This document shows positions 36,699 through 45,746 of a stretch of 64,000 bases of DNA, one piece after another. A program made the translations under genes and the position numbers. Position 1 is the first letter of the stretch. Each line of letters opens with the position of its first letter. Under the pieces are notes generated by a model. It worked only from the letters and a program-made list of their open reading frames with translations, did no database searches and was not told the DNA's origin. This DNA is from Paraoerskovia sediminicola. GTDB taxonomy: Bacteria > Actinomycetota > Actinomycetes > Actinomycetales > Cellulomonadaceae. Where the stretch lies: the NCBI RefSeq assembly GCF_030296575.1, contig NZ_AP027729.1, positions 1,860,001 through 1,924,000 on the forward strand, given 5' to 3'.

Positions 36699-38796
36699 CG
36701 CCGCGCCCGCACGCCCGGGTCGGGCCGGCGGGCCTCAGCAGCATCGTCGTGCTCCTCACGCTCGGCACGGTCCTGTCGGCCTGCTCGCCGTCCGGCTCCG
36801 CAGCGGGGTCGGACGGCGGCGCGGCCAAGGCGGAGCCCGACCCGTCGGTCCTGCCGGCGGAGAGCGTCGCCGCGACGCCGGCGATGCGTCTCGCCGACGG
36901 GCTCGTCCCCCGACGAACCGGTGGTTCTCGGGTCTGGTCTTCGGGGACGCGCCGCAGCCGGTCTTCCCGTCGCCGGTGGCGTTCGCGCTCGCCGACGGTG
37001 GGTTCGGTCTCGGGCTGCCCGACGTCACGACGACCGACACGGGGATCGTCGGGCCGTTCACCCAGCAGGTGGGGGTGGACGTCGGCGCGGGTGCGGCGGC
37101 CGACGCCCAGGTCGTCGCCTACGACACCGCCTCGGTGACCGTCGGGCTCCTGGACCCGACGGGGGAACCGGTCGGCTCCGTCGTCCTCGCCGAGGGGTCG
37201 CCTCTCGTGTCGTTCACCGCCGACGCCGACGCGTCCGTCACGACGTCGGTCGCCTTCGGATCGACGGGCGTGGAGGGTGTCTGGTTCGCCGACGTCGCGG
37301 GGCGTCCGTGGGTGCTCCTCGCGCCCGGCGGTGCGACGGACGGAGGCGCGTCGGGCAGCGGGGCGCAGGCCTCGGTCTTCTCGCTCGGCGCGGGCGAGAC
37401 GGCGACCTGGTTCCCGCTCCCGGACGGCATGGCGACCACCGACCCCGCACTGGCCGATCTCGTGGCCGCAGCCGGCGAACCCGTGGTGAGCACCGACGTC
37501 CGACACTCGGTCGCGGACGACACGGCGGCGACGTCGATCGACTACGTCACCGCCGACGGCTCGCCGGTGCTCGTGACGCGGATGCCGCACCAGCAGGACG
37601 GGACGTCGTCCGGCCCCGGTTGCGGTCTCGGGACCTACGCGACGGTCGCCGGCACGGTGGAGCTGTGCGCCACGACGACCCTCGACTGGTCGGTGCCGGC
37701 GGTCGAGCCGGCCGGCGCCCTGGACCTCGACGGGCTGAGCGACGAGCAGCGCGACGAGCTCGCGGACCAGGTGCGAGCCGACGCCGCCGCGATCGAGCCG
37801 CGACCCTCGGACACCTACTTCGGGGGCAAGGCGCTCGCCCGCGACACGAACCTGCTGGTGCTCGCCGAGCAGCTCGGGCTGGACGACGTCGCCGGGCCGT
37901 TGCGCGAGGACCTCGCCGCCGCGCTGCGGGAATGGACCGAACCCGACGGCTGCGAGGCACGCGACGCCCGCTGCTTCGTCTACGACCCCGAGCTGCGGTC
38001 CGTCGTGGGCATGACCCCGTCGTTCGGCTCCGAGGAGCTCAACGACCACCATTTCCACTACGGGTACTTCCTCTACGCGGCGGGGGTCCTGGGGGCGGAC
38101 GACGCGACGCTGGTCGACGACGTCGCCCCGGTGATCGACCTGCTCGCCGCGGACGTCGCGGCCGGGGCCGCGTCCGACGACTTCCCGGCCACCCGGCCGT
38201 TCGACGTCTACCGGGGTCACTCGTGGGCGTCAGGGTTCTCGCCGTTCGCCGACGGGAACAACCAGGAGTCGGCCTCCGAGGCCGTGTCCGCGTGGAACGG
38301 GCTGGCACTGTGGGCCGAGGCGTCCGGCGACGCCGCGCTCGAGGAGCGCGCGCGGTGGATGCTCTCGGCGGAGGCAGCGTCGGCCAAGGCGTACTGGACC
38401 GACTTCGACCAGGCCGATCCCGCGAACGAGGACTTCGGCCACTCGGTCACCTCGCTCGTCTGGAACGGCAAGCGTGACTGGGCGACGTGGTTCTCGGCCG
38501 AACCGAGCGCGATGCTCGGGATCGTCGTGCTGCCGATGCACCCCGTGGCCGACTACCTCGCAGGAGATCCCGAGCGCATCCGGGCCAACCTGGACGAGGC
38601 GCTCGTCGACGACCCCGACGGCTACGACGTCATGTTCGGCGACTACCTGCTGATGTACGCGGCGCTGGCCGCAGACGGCGACGCCGCGGAGTCGGAGCGC
38701 CTGCTGGCGGCGGCGCGCGCCCTGCCCGACGAGCGGATCGACGACGGGGACACGCGCAGCTACCTGCTCGCGTGGCTCATGGCGCACACCGGCTGA
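36695..38796 (+). CDS. lipoprotein GH81 endo-beta-1,3-glucanase, frameshifted
   Basis: About 700 residues. A lipobox LSAC with C30 predicts a membrane-anchored lipoprotein. The GH81 signatures are clear: PTNRWFSGLVFGD at the start, NDHHFHYGYFLYAAGVLG in the catalytic half, GHSWASGFSPFADGNNQESA and AWNGLALWAEASGD. It should cut beta-1,3-glucan in the cell envelope. The frame breaks at ccccc 36907-36911; one extra C gives LVPPTNRWFS. GTG 36695 overlaps the stop of the adaptor gene. Anchored rather than secreted, it is more likely an editing or release factor for a self-made polymer than a feeding enzyme. Confidence 0.88.
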
Positions 38797-38821
38797 CCTG
38801 CATGGATCAGGAGGGATCGGC

Positions 38822-38838
38822 GCCCCCTTCGAGGGGGC
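38822..38838. terminator. bidirectional hairpin between GH81 and GNAT genes
   Basis: GCCCCCT-TCG-AGGGGGC forms a tight seven-pair stem between two convergent gene ends. Confidence 0.6.
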
Positions 38839-38853
38839 AAGGACGGGGGCGGA

Positions 38854-39462
38854 TCAGGCGAACGAGATGCCGAGCACGGTCCCGTCCGGGGTCGGCAGGC
38901 GCCGCAGGCCGATGTGCTCGTAGAACCCGATGGCGCGGGTGTTGGTGTCGGACACCCCGAGGTGCAGCCCCCGCACCCCGTGGCCGCGCAGCGCCTCGAA
39001 CAGCGTCTCGAGGAGGCGGCGCCCGTTGCCGCCGCCCTGCCCGTCGGGGAGCAGGTCGACGTGCAGGTGCGCGGGGAAGTCGTCCAGCCACGGTGCGTCG
39101 GTGCGACCGGGCGTGCGGATCATCTCGACGAGCGCCGAGTCCGGCGAGCCGGCCGGGAACGCGTGGTCGGCGTACCGCTCGCGCAGCCCGGGCCACCACT
39201 CGCGCTCGCAGCGCGACTCGAACGCCACCGTGTCCCGGGTGCCGACGACGTACCCGAGGGGCCCCGCACCGTCGTCCAGCACGAACGCCAGGTCCGGCTC
39301 CAGCGCGAGGTACGCGCCGAGGTAGACCTCGCCCAGGAGACGTGGGTCGGCGTAGCGGTCGGTCGCGTCCTCGCCGTCCGCCCCGGTCCGCAGGCAGATC
39401 TCGTAGAGGCGTGCGACCTCGGCGGGGTCGTCCGTCCGGGCGCGGCGGACCTGCGCGGTCAC
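38854..39462 (-). CDS. GNAT-family N-acetyltransferase
   Basis: 202 residues of the acetyl-CoA-dependent acetyltransferase fold: RRARTDDPAEVARLYEIC at the N-terminus, the acetyl-CoA loop DGQGGGNGRRLLETLFEAL, and LGVSDTNTRAIGFYEHIGLR at the C-terminus. The substrate is unknown. GTG 39462 overlaps the LytR_C gene stop (GTGA). Confidence 0.85.
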   Translation of the reverse strand: MTAQVRRARTDDPAEVARLYEICLRTGADGEDATDRYADPRLLGEVYLGAYLALEPDLAFVLDDGAGPLGYVVGTRDTVAFESRCEREWWPGLRERYADHAFPAGSPDSALVEMIRTPGRTDAPWLDDFPAHLHVDLLPDGQGGGNGRRLLETLFEALRGHGVRGLHLGVSDTNTRAIGFYEHIGLRRLPTPDGTVLGISFA

Positions 39463-40103
39463 TCCTCCGCGGCCTCGTCGTCCTGGACGGTGGGCTCCGG
39501 GGTCGGCAGGTGACGGGGCGTGATCTCGTCCACCGGCACGCACCCGGCGAGGTTCACCAGCGGGGTGTCGGCCTCGAGGCCCACCGACTCCTCCTCCACG
39601 AGGCCGGAGAAGCCCGACCCCACGAGGACGTCGACGGTCGGCTCGGCGCGGTCGTCCAGGACGACCGCCGGGGTCTCGAACTGCGCGGCGAGCGTGTAGG
39701 CGGCCGGGAGGCCCTCGGCGTTCGTGGCGATCTCGATGAAGTCGAGCGTCTCGTCCGCGTTGCCGAGGCTGTCGACGGTGAAGCCGCGGTCGGTGAGCAG
39801 GTCGCCCGTGATGCGCGCGATGCCGACGTCGCCCGACGCGTTGAGCACGTTGACGTGGACGTCGGCGTACGGGACCGGCATCGTCTCGTCCGGGACGCAC
39901 GGGACCGCGAGCTTGGACTGGTCCGAGGCGGGAGCGTAGAACGGCTCGTCGAACGGCGAGTCCACGGCGCCCGTGTAGACGGCGAGCGCACCGACGCCGA
40001 CGACGGCGAGCCCGGCGATGATGACCCCGAACACCACGGCCTGCCGCTCGTGCTCGTGCCGCCGTCGTCGGGCGCGGGCGCTCTGCCGTTCGGGTGTGCT
40101 CAC
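39459..40103 (-). CDS. LytR C-terminal-domain membrane protein
   Basis: 214 residues: a basic cytosolic start, one helix (about 21-44), and an external domain with VHVNVLNASGDVGIARITGD and GFTVDSLGNAD, the LytR_C fold found in or near cell-wall polymer ligases. The Asp/Glu-rich tail ends in AAEE. It is probably an envelope protein, perhaps a partner of LCP ligases. GTG 40103 overlaps the upstream gene's stop. Confidence 0.8.
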   Translation of the reverse strand: MSTPERQSARARRRRHEHERQAVVFGVIIAGLAVVGVGALAVYTGAVDSPFDEPFYAPASDQSKLAVPCVPDETMPVPYADVHVNVLNASGDVGIARITGDLLTDRGFTVDSLGNADETLDFIEIATNAEGLPAAYTLAAQFETPAVVLDDRAEPTVDVLVGSGFSGLVEEESVGLEADTPLVNLAGCVPVDEITPRHLPTPEPTVQDDEAAEE

Positions 40104-40417
40104 GCCGTGGTTCCTCCGTCGGTGGTCGAGACGAGCACGCGGGCGTGGAGCACCGGGCGCTGCTGCAGCGCAGCGCGGACGGCACGGTGGAGCCCGTCCT
40201 CCAGGTAGAGGGTGCCGTCGTGCTCGACGACGTGCGCGAAGAGATCTCCGTAGAAGGTGGAGTCCTCCGCCAGCAGCGTGTCGAGGTCGAGCATGCGCTT
40301 CGTCGTGACCAGCTCGTCGAGCCGGACCTGGCGCGGGGGCACGTCGGACCAGTCGCGGGTGGTGACCCGGCCGTGGTCGGGGTACGGGCGCCCCTCGCCG
40401 ACGGACCTGAAGATCAT
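40100..40417 (-). CDS. conserved actinobacterial protein of unknown function
   Basis: 105 residues: MIFRSVGEGRPYPDHG, then PPRQVRLDELVTTKRMLD and LEDGLHRAVRAALQQR. Proteins of this type sit next to LytR_C genes in actinomycetes and are sometimes labelled VapB-like, but no toxin is adjacent. The start ATG 40417 is chosen because the family starts MIF; the frame upstream is low complexity. First gene of the three-gene operon. Confidence 0.7.
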   Translation of the reverse strand: MIFRSVGEGRPYPDHGRVTTRDWSDVPPRQVRLDELVTTKRMLDLDTLLAEDSTFYGDLFAHVVEHDGTLYLEDGLHRAVRAALQQRPVLHARVLVSTTDGGTTA

Positions 40418-40493
40418 GCCGGTCAGTCTAGGCGAGAGACGCGTTTGTGCCTGTGAACCTGGGCACAGCCCGAGTGGCGGGTAGTCTGCCGCC

Positions 40494-43037
40494 ATGCCGA
40501 CCGACGACGCGGGCGCGCCGACCGCGGCGCAGGTACCGCCGTCGACCCCCGCACCTGGTCCTGCATCGGCTCCTGCATCCGGTCCAGCATCCGGTCCAGC
40601 ATCGTCTGCCGCGGCATCTCCGGCGCCGGGCTCCACGTCGACGCGGAGCGCCGTCGCAGCAGCGGCCCGAGCCGGGACGGTACGCCGCCATCGCGTCGTG
40701 GCCCGGACCCGGACCCTCGACGACGCGATCCGGCTCGCGATCTACCTCGCCGTCACCGCCGTCGGCTTCGCCCTCGTCACGGTGGCGGACTCGACCATCG
40801 CGGGCGCGGAGCAGGACGTGCTCGACGCGATGTCCGCCATCCCGGCGGCCGTGGGGCGGGTGCTGGTCGCCGTCCCGCAGATCCTCGTCCTCGTCCTCCT
40901 GCTCGGCGCACCTGTGGCGCTCGCGATCCTGCGGCGGTGGCGCACGCTCGCGCTCGGGGCCGCGGCGCTGGTCCTGGCCGCTCTGACGCTCATCCTGCTG
41001 GAGGCGACCCTCGACGTCCGGGTCGTGAAGTCGACGGCGACCGCGCCGGCCTTCGCGCTGGACGCCGGCTGGCCGTCGACGAGCGCGATCGCCTCCTTCG
41101 TGGCGGTCGTCGTCGTCGTCTCGCCGGAGCTGTCGCGTCGGTGGGTGAGTGCCCTCTGGGCGCTCGTCGGGGTCCTCTCCGTCCTGCGGGTGAGCAGCGG
41201 CCACGAACTGCCCCTCGACATCGTGCTCGCGTTCGGGGTGGGCGGTGTCGTCGGGTACGGCCTGCTTCTCGCGACGGGACGGACGGTGCTCGCGCTCTCG
41301 GCCGTCGGCGTCGAGTCGGCCCTGCGCGACGGCGGGCTCCCGGTGACGTCCGTCGAGGACCGGGAGGTCGAGCCGTGGGCGTACCGCGTCGCGCTCGAGG
41401 GCGGTGACACGGTCGTCGCGAAGGTCGTCGGCCGACGCGACTGGCAGGCGGACCGGCTCTACCGCAGCTACCGACGCGTGCGGCTCCGCGGGGTCGGCGA
41501 CGACGCGCCGTACTCGTCCCCGCGCCGCGCCGCCGCGGTCGAGGCGCTGCTGAGCTACCACGCCGCGCAGCACGGGGTCCGGACTCCCGAGGTCCGCGCG
41601 GTCACGGCCGTCGACGACGAGGAGGTCGTGCTCGCCGTCGAGGAGGTGGCGGGCCGGCGTCTGGCGTCGCTGGACCCGACCGAGCTCGACGACCGCCTGC
41701 TCGACGCGGTCTGGGCGCAGGAGGCGGCGCTGCTCGACGCGCGGATCGCCCACCGGGCGCTCAACCTCGAGAACCTCCTCGTCGATCCCGACGGAGCGGT
41801 GTGGCTGCTCGATCTCGGGTTCGGTCAGCCGGCGGCGGTACGCGGCGTGCTCGCCGGTGACGTCGCGGAGCTGCTCGCGGCGACCTCCGCCGCCGTGGGG
41901 CCTGAGCGTGCGGTGGCCGCAGCGCACGGCCGAGTCGGCCCGGAGATGCTCGCCGACGCGCTCCCGCGGCTGGTCCCGGTCGCGCTGACGCGGAGCACGC
42001 GGAGCGCCGTCAAGGCGGCCCCCGGCGGTCTGGATGCCCTGGTCGAAGAGCTCAGCCGTGTCACGGGCGTGGAGAAGCCGAAGTTCGTCGACGTCGAGCG
42101 CCTCAAGCCTCGCTACCTCCTCACCGGAGCCCTGCTCGCGGTCGCGATGTACGTGCTCGCGCCGCAGCTCGCGAACTGGCCGCCGATGGTCGATGCGATC
42201 CGCGAGGCGGACTGGACGTGGGCGGCGATCGCGCTCGGCGCCTCGATCCTGACCTATGTCGGGTCGGGTCTCGGGCTCTCCGGCGGGTCGCCGGGACGCG
42301 TGCCCGCCGTCCAGGCCGGGGTGGTCGCCCTGGCGTCGTCGTTCGTCGCCACCGTCGCACCGCCAGGGATTGGGCAGGTCGGGCTCAACATCCGGTTCCT
42401 GCAGCGCCGTGGCCTGCCCACGCCGGTCGCGGTGTCCGCGAGCGCGGTCAAGGAGGCCGCGGTCCTCACCGTGCACCTCACGCTGCTCGCCGGGTTCGCG
42501 ATCTGGGTGGGCCGGTCCGGGCTCCTCGCCGACGAGATGGACAAGCTGCCGTCGGGCGCGGTGCTCCTGTCGATCGCCGGCGGTGTGGTCGGCCTCGTCG
42601 CCCTCGCGGTGGCGATCCCTCGGGTGCGGCGCATGATCCGGGAGCAGGTCGTGCCCGCCGTGGTCTCCTCCGCCGGAGCGATGCGCGAGGTGTTCCGCAG
42701 CCCGGCCAAGGTCGTCCAGCTCTTCCTGGGCTGCGCGCTCCTGCCGCTCGGGTACGCGGTGTGCCTCTTCGCGTCGGTCGAGGCGCTCGGCGGCGGGGTG
42801 TCGTTCGGGGCCGTCGCCCTCGTGTCGCTCACGGCGGGGACGATCGCGACCGCGGCGCCCACGCCGGGCGGCGTCGGCGCGGTCGAGGCCGTGCTGCTCG
42901 CCTCGCTCACGGGCATCGGCCTCGCCTCGGCGCCGGCCCTCGCCGCGGTGTTCCTGTACCGCATCGTGACGTTCTGGCTCCCGATCGCCCCGGGTGCCGT
43001 CGCGTTCCGCTGGCTGGTCGCCCGCAAGGTGCTCTGA
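40494..43037 (+). CDS. PAP2-like / kinase-like / flippase-like (LPG synthase TM) fusion
   Basis: 847 residues in three parts. Residues about 80-265 are membrane helices with a PAP2-like VLRVSSGHELPLDIVLAFG but a weakened WPSTSA loop. Residues about 290-540 look kinase-like: VVAKVVGRRDW supplies a beta-3 Lys, then AHRALNLENLLVD and LLDLGFGQP. The usual catalytic Asp of HRDLKxxN is Ala here. Residues about 550-847 are the UPF0104/LPG-synthase-type flippase domain, with VAPPGIGQVGLNIRFLQRR and PTPGGVGAVEAVLLASLTG. The N-terminus is Ala/Pro repeat-rich. Likely a lipid transporter or flippase regulated by its kinase-like part. TAGTCT at 40480-40485 suggests a leaderless message. Confidence 0.78.
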   Translation: MPTDDAGAPTAAQVPPSTPAPGPASAPASGPASGPASSAAASPAPGSTSTRSAVAAAARAGTVRRHRVVARTRTLDDAIRLAIYLAVTAVGFALVTVADSTIAGAEQDVLDAMSAIPAAVGRVLVAVPQILVLVLLLGAPVALAILRRWRTLALGAAALVLAALTLILLEATLDVRVVKSTATAPAFALDAGWPSTSAIASFVAVVVVVSPELSRRWVSALWALVGVLSVLRVSSGHELPLDIVLAFGVGGVVGYGLLLATGRTVLALSAVGVESALRDGGLPVTSVEDREVEPWAYRVALEGGDTVVAKVVGRRDWQADRLYRSYRRVRLRGVGDDAPYSSPRRAAAVEALLSYHAAQHGVRTPEVRAVTAVDDEEVVLAVEEVAGRRLASLDPTELDDRLLDAVWAQEAALLDARIAHRALNLENLLVDPDGAVWLLDLGFGQPAAVRGVLAGDVAELLAATSAAVGPERAVAAAHGRVGPEMLADALPRLVPVALTRSTRSAVKAAPGGLDALVEELSRVTGVEKPKFVDVERLKPRYLLTGALLAVAMYVLAPQLANWPPMVDAIREADWTWAAIALGASILTYVGSGLGLSGGSPGRVPAVQAGVVALASSFVATVAPPGIGQVGLNIRFLQRRGLPTPVAVSASAVKEAAVLTVHLTLLAGFAIWVGRSGLLADEMDKLPSGAVLLSIAGGVVGLVALAVAIPRVRRMIREQVVPAVVSSAGAMREVFRSPAKVVQLFLGCALLPLGYAVCLFASVEALGGGVSFGAVALVSLTAGTIATAAPTPGGVGAVEAVLLASLTGIGLASAPALAAVFLYRIVTFWLPIAPGAVAFRWLVARKVL

Positions 43038-43044
43038 GCGGTCC

Positions 43045-43065
43045 AGCCGCGTCCGGCGTGCGGCT
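43045..43065. terminator. hairpin between convergent fusion and TetR genes
   Basis: AGCCGC (43045-43050) pairs with GCGGCT (43060-43065) a few bases after the fusion-gene stop. Confidence 0.45.
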
Positions 43066-43098
43066 GCGCCCGCGCGTGGTGCTGCTCGTTCAGCCCGC

Positions 43099-43740
43099 CT
43101 ACGCCGGGCGCGCGCCGCCGTCCGACCCGTTGTCCGACCTGCCGTGCGACCCGCCGCCACCTGCCTGGAGCGTGATGTCGAGCGCGTCGATCGTGAAAGC
43201 GAAGCTCGCGTCGACCGACGCGGGGAGACCGAACCCGCCGCGGCGTTCGAGGTCGACGAACCCGTGGACCGTCGCCCGGACGAAGCGGATGCGGTCGACG
43301 TCGTCCGCCGTCACGCCGTAGCCCGACAACGCGGCCGCCACCACAGCGAGGGACTCCGCAGCTGCCGCGGTCCAGGCCTCGTCGGTCCGGTGGCGCTGGG
43401 TGAGCGGGTATGTCGCGGGGTGGTCGTGAGCGAACCGGCGGTACTCCTCGGCGAGGGACTCGAGCGCGTCGCGCCCCGACCTGCCCTGGACGGCGCGGCC
43501 GAGGCGTCCCGCCAGGTCCCACGTCGCGGCGGCGGCGACGCGCCCCATGAGGTCGTCGAGCCCTCCGACGTGCTTGTAGAGGCTCGGTGTCGCGACGCCC
43601 AGCTCCTGGGCGACGCGGGCGAGGAGCCCTGTGGTGCCGCCCGCCTTCCGTGGGCCGGTGGGGGCCGCCGTGCCGTCCGCGTCGAGCATCGCAGCCGCGC
43701 AGCGGGTGACGACGTCCGCGTCCAGCCCCGCCCTAGGCAT
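43099..43740 (-). CDS. TetR-family transcriptional regulator
   Basis: 213 residues. The helix-turn-helix LLARVAQELGVATPSLYKHVGG is canonical, and the C-terminal domain has the WHG-type RATVHGFVDLERRGGFGLP of the TetR_C_33 group. ATG 43740 overlaps the hydrolase stop by eight bases, so the regulator is cotranscribed with the gene it probably controls. The tail is Gly/Ser-rich. Confidence 0.88.
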   Translation of the reverse strand: MPRAGLDADVVTRCAAAMLDADGTAAPTGPRKAGGTTGLLARVAQELGVATPSLYKHVGGLDDLMGRVAAAATWDLAGRLGRAVQGRSGRDALESLAEEYRRFAHDHPATYPLTQRHRTDEAWTAAAAESLAVVAAALSGYGVTADDVDRIRFVRATVHGFVDLERRGGFGLPASVDASFAFTIDALDITLQAGGGGSHGRSDNGSDGGARPA

Positions 43741-44533
43741 CGAGCGCCTCGTCCAGGAACCGGAGCACCCGGGTCGCCACGTCGTCGGCGGCCTCGAGCA
43801 TGGGTGCGTGGCCCGCGCCCGGTACGAGGTGGACCCCGCTGCCCAGCCGACCCGCCGCCCACTCGGCCTCGACCCGAGGGTCCTTCCAGTCGGGGTCGGC
43901 GGTCCCCATCACGACGAGCGACGGCGCCACGACCCGCCCGAGCCAGGGCCCCACCACCCTGTGGTCCGTGCGTGCGGTCGCGGCGAAGGCGCGCCACCGA
44001 CCGGGCCGTGTCAGGAGCCGGGTCGTCGCAGCAGCGCGCTCGCGGGCGCCGTCCCCGAGTCCCGGCCACAACCGGGCGGCGTAGGTGCGCCAGACCGCCG
44101 GGCCCCACGGGCGGCACAGGAGGGCTCGCAGCCCGAGACGGGCAGCGGCACCGCCCCCGTTGCGCAGGAACGGCGCGAGGAGTACGAGGCCGCTGACGGC
44201 GTCGGGGCGGCGTCCGGCGGCGATCACCGCCGCCGCGGCGCTCATCGACGCCCCAGCGACGACGGCGGGTCCGTCCCCGAGCACGTCGATCGTCGCGAGC
44301 AGGTCGTCGGCGGTCGCCTCGTCGCCGTACCGCGCGAAGCCGGTGTCGCTGTCGCCGTGGCCGCGCAGGTCGACCGTCGCCACGCGAAAGCCCTGCTCGA
44401 CCAGGCGGTCGGCGAATGGTCGGAACGCGTCCCGGGTGTCTCCCATGGCGGGAGAGCACACGACGAGCGGCCCGGACCCGCGCACGTCGGCCGCGAGGCG
44501 GCGCCCCTCGACCTCGATGTAGGTAATAGCCAT
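43733..44533 (-). CDS. alpha/beta-hydrolase
   Basis: 266 residues: VVCSPAMGDTRDAF (oxyanion region), VATVDLRGHGDSD, the nucleophile elbow VVAGASMSAAAA with Ser, VVMGTADPDWKDP (acid) and GAGHAPMLEA (His). No signal peptide. The substrate is unknown. TAGCCT at 44546-44541 on the minus strand lies 7 bases before ATG 44533, inside the inverted repeat, so the message may be leaderless and TetR-repressed. Confidence 0.88.
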   Translation of the reverse strand: MAITYIEVEGRRLAADVRGSGPLVVCSPAMGDTRDAFRPFADRLVEQGFRVATVDLRGHGDSDTGFARYGDEATADDLLATIDVLGDGPAVVAGASMSAAAAVIAAGRRPDAVSGLVLLAPFLRNGGGAAARLGLRALLCRPWGPAVWRTYAARLWPGLGDGARERAAATTRLLTRPGRWRAFAATARTDHRVVGPWLGRVVAPSLVVMGTADPDWKDPRVEAEWAAGRLGSGVHLVPGAGHAPMLEAADDVATRVLRFLDEALDA

Positions 44534-44541
44534 AGCGCATA

Positions 44542-44558
44542 GGCTAATGGCCTTAGCC
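44542..44558. promoter_or_regulatory. TetR-type operator over the hydrolase promoter
   Basis: GGCTAA-N5-TTAGCC, immediately before the hydrolase ATG and overlapping its -10-like hexamer. Autoregulation by the cotranscribed TetR protein is the likely use. Confidence 0.55.
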
Positions 44559-44679
44559 CAGCGTGGCAAGGGCCGGGTTCGGCAAGGTCGGGCAGGGGCT
44601 GGGCGTGGGGCTGGTCGCGGGCGGGTCAGCGGGCAGGCAGTCGTCGCGTCACTGGCGCTGGACGCCGTTGTCGGACGAC

Positions 44680-44713
44680 GAAGGGCCCGTGACGCGAACG
44701 TCACGGGCCCTTC
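44680..44713 (-). terminator. terminator of tRNA-Ser(GGA)
   Basis: A 15-base perfect stem, GAAGGGCCCGTGACG with CGTCACGGGCCCTTC around CGAA, begins 7 bases after the tRNA 3' end. Confidence 0.85.
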
Positions 44714-44719
44714 GGTCTG

Positions 44720-44806
44720 CGGAGGATGGGGGATTCGAACCCCCGAGGGCTTTCACACCCAACACGCTTTCCAAGCGTGCGCCATAGGCCGCTAGGCGAA
44801 TCCTCC
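44720..44806 (-). tRNA. tRNA-Ser (anticodon GGA)
   Basis: Acceptor arms GGAGGAT and ATCCTCC pair fully with discriminator G. The anticodon loop CTTGGAAAG between CACGC and GCGTG gives GGA, reading UCC/UCU. A long variable arm and GGTTCGAATCC T loop confirm a class II serine tRNA. CCA is not encoded. Confidence 0.95.
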
Positions 44807-45004
44807 TGGTGCAGCTCGCTGCTCGGCGCTTGTCTCGACGATCAGTCGCGCGATTATGTGGACCCGCGCACGGCAGCCCCCAGAGACTACCTGACCCCCT
44901 GCGGCGCGGACGAATCCGGTCGATGCGGCGTCGGTCACGCCTCGCTTCCACATCGGCCCGGAGCTGTCGAGGCCCGTTCGATGCGTGGCCTCGACCACGG
45001 TGGA

Positions 45005-45592
45005 TCAGCCCCAGTACGCGCTCTTGCTGCTGACCCGGTAGGCGCCGCTCCAGTACTTGAAGGAGACGTCAGCCCAACCGTACTTGGAGTCCACCGGCCA
45101 CTCGATGTCCAGGTGCTTCTGCTTCGAGGACCACGTCCCGAAGTAGTGGTACGTGGTCGTGCCCTTGGTGTCCGCAGTCTTGCGCACCGCGTCGAGCGTC
45201 ATCCCGTGCGTGATCTTGGAGAACTCGGACTTGGTCATCTTGTTGTTCGTCGGAGTCCACTTCGCGCTACGGCCCCAGTAGGCGCTCTTGCTGATGACCC
45301 GGTACGCCCCGTTGTAGTACTTGTAGTCCACGTCCACCCAGCCGTACTTGCTGTACGCGGACTTGTACTCCTTGTCCATGAACGTGCCGCTGTAGCCGGA
45401 GTGCTGCCACGTGATCGAGCCCCAGGTGTCAGCGATGTCCTTCACCTGCCGGGACGTCATGCCGTTCTTGATCTTGTAGAACTCGTAGGAGTCCACGGTC
45501 GGGCCGGTGTTGGCGCTCGCGGCCGGGGCGAAGCCGACGAATGCGACGGCGAGCGCAAGGAGAAGCGTGGCGATCTTGGTTCGGAGTCTCAT
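45005..45592 (-). CDS. secreted tandem BLIP/BamE-like domain protein
   Basis: 195 residues: signal peptide (about 1-27, ending SASA-N) then two copies of about 80 residues. Each starts F-x-K-I-x-x-GMT (FYKIKNGMTSRQVKDIAD; FSKITHGMTLDAVRKTAD) and ends with a YRV(I/S)SKSAYWG strand. The FxxIxxGMTxxQV pattern and duplicated layout are those of beta-lactamase inhibitory protein (BLIP) and SmpA/BamE-like folds. Tyr, Trp, Lys and Asn are far commoner than in neighbouring proteins, and Cys is absent although BLIP has disulfides. Function is unknown: inhibitor, binding protein or wall component. Confidence 0.75.
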   Translation of the reverse strand: MRLRTKIATLLLALAVAFVGFAPAASANTGPTVDSYEFYKIKNGMTSRQVKDIADTWGSITWQHSGYSGTFMDKEYKSAYSKYGWVDVDYKYYNGAYRVISKSAYWGRSAKWTPTNNKMTKSEFSKITHGMTLDAVRKTADTKGTTTYHYFGTWSSKQKHLDIEWPVDSKYGWADVSFKYWSGAYRVSSKSAYWG

Positions 45593-45746
45593 GTCTGAAT
45601 CCTTCTGTGGCGGCCACTCCGAGCGAGTGGACCTTGGCGTCGGCGCCGCCACCCATTCTCGGCAACAAAATGGCACCGTGCCCTGGATAGCGAGGTGCTC
45701 GCGACGTATTCACCCGCGTGTTCACCCGCGCGGATAGCGTTGGACG

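Noticed and set aside
40100-40417. Type II antitoxin gene
   Set aside because: No toxin gene is adjacent and the sequence matches a conserved LytR_C-linked actinobacterial protein instead.
40428-43160. 910-codon open frame on the minus strand opposite the fusion gene
   Set aside because: Composition is Arg/Asp/His-rich without domains, as expected for the antisense shadow of a high-GC gene whose plus-strand frame has clear motifs.
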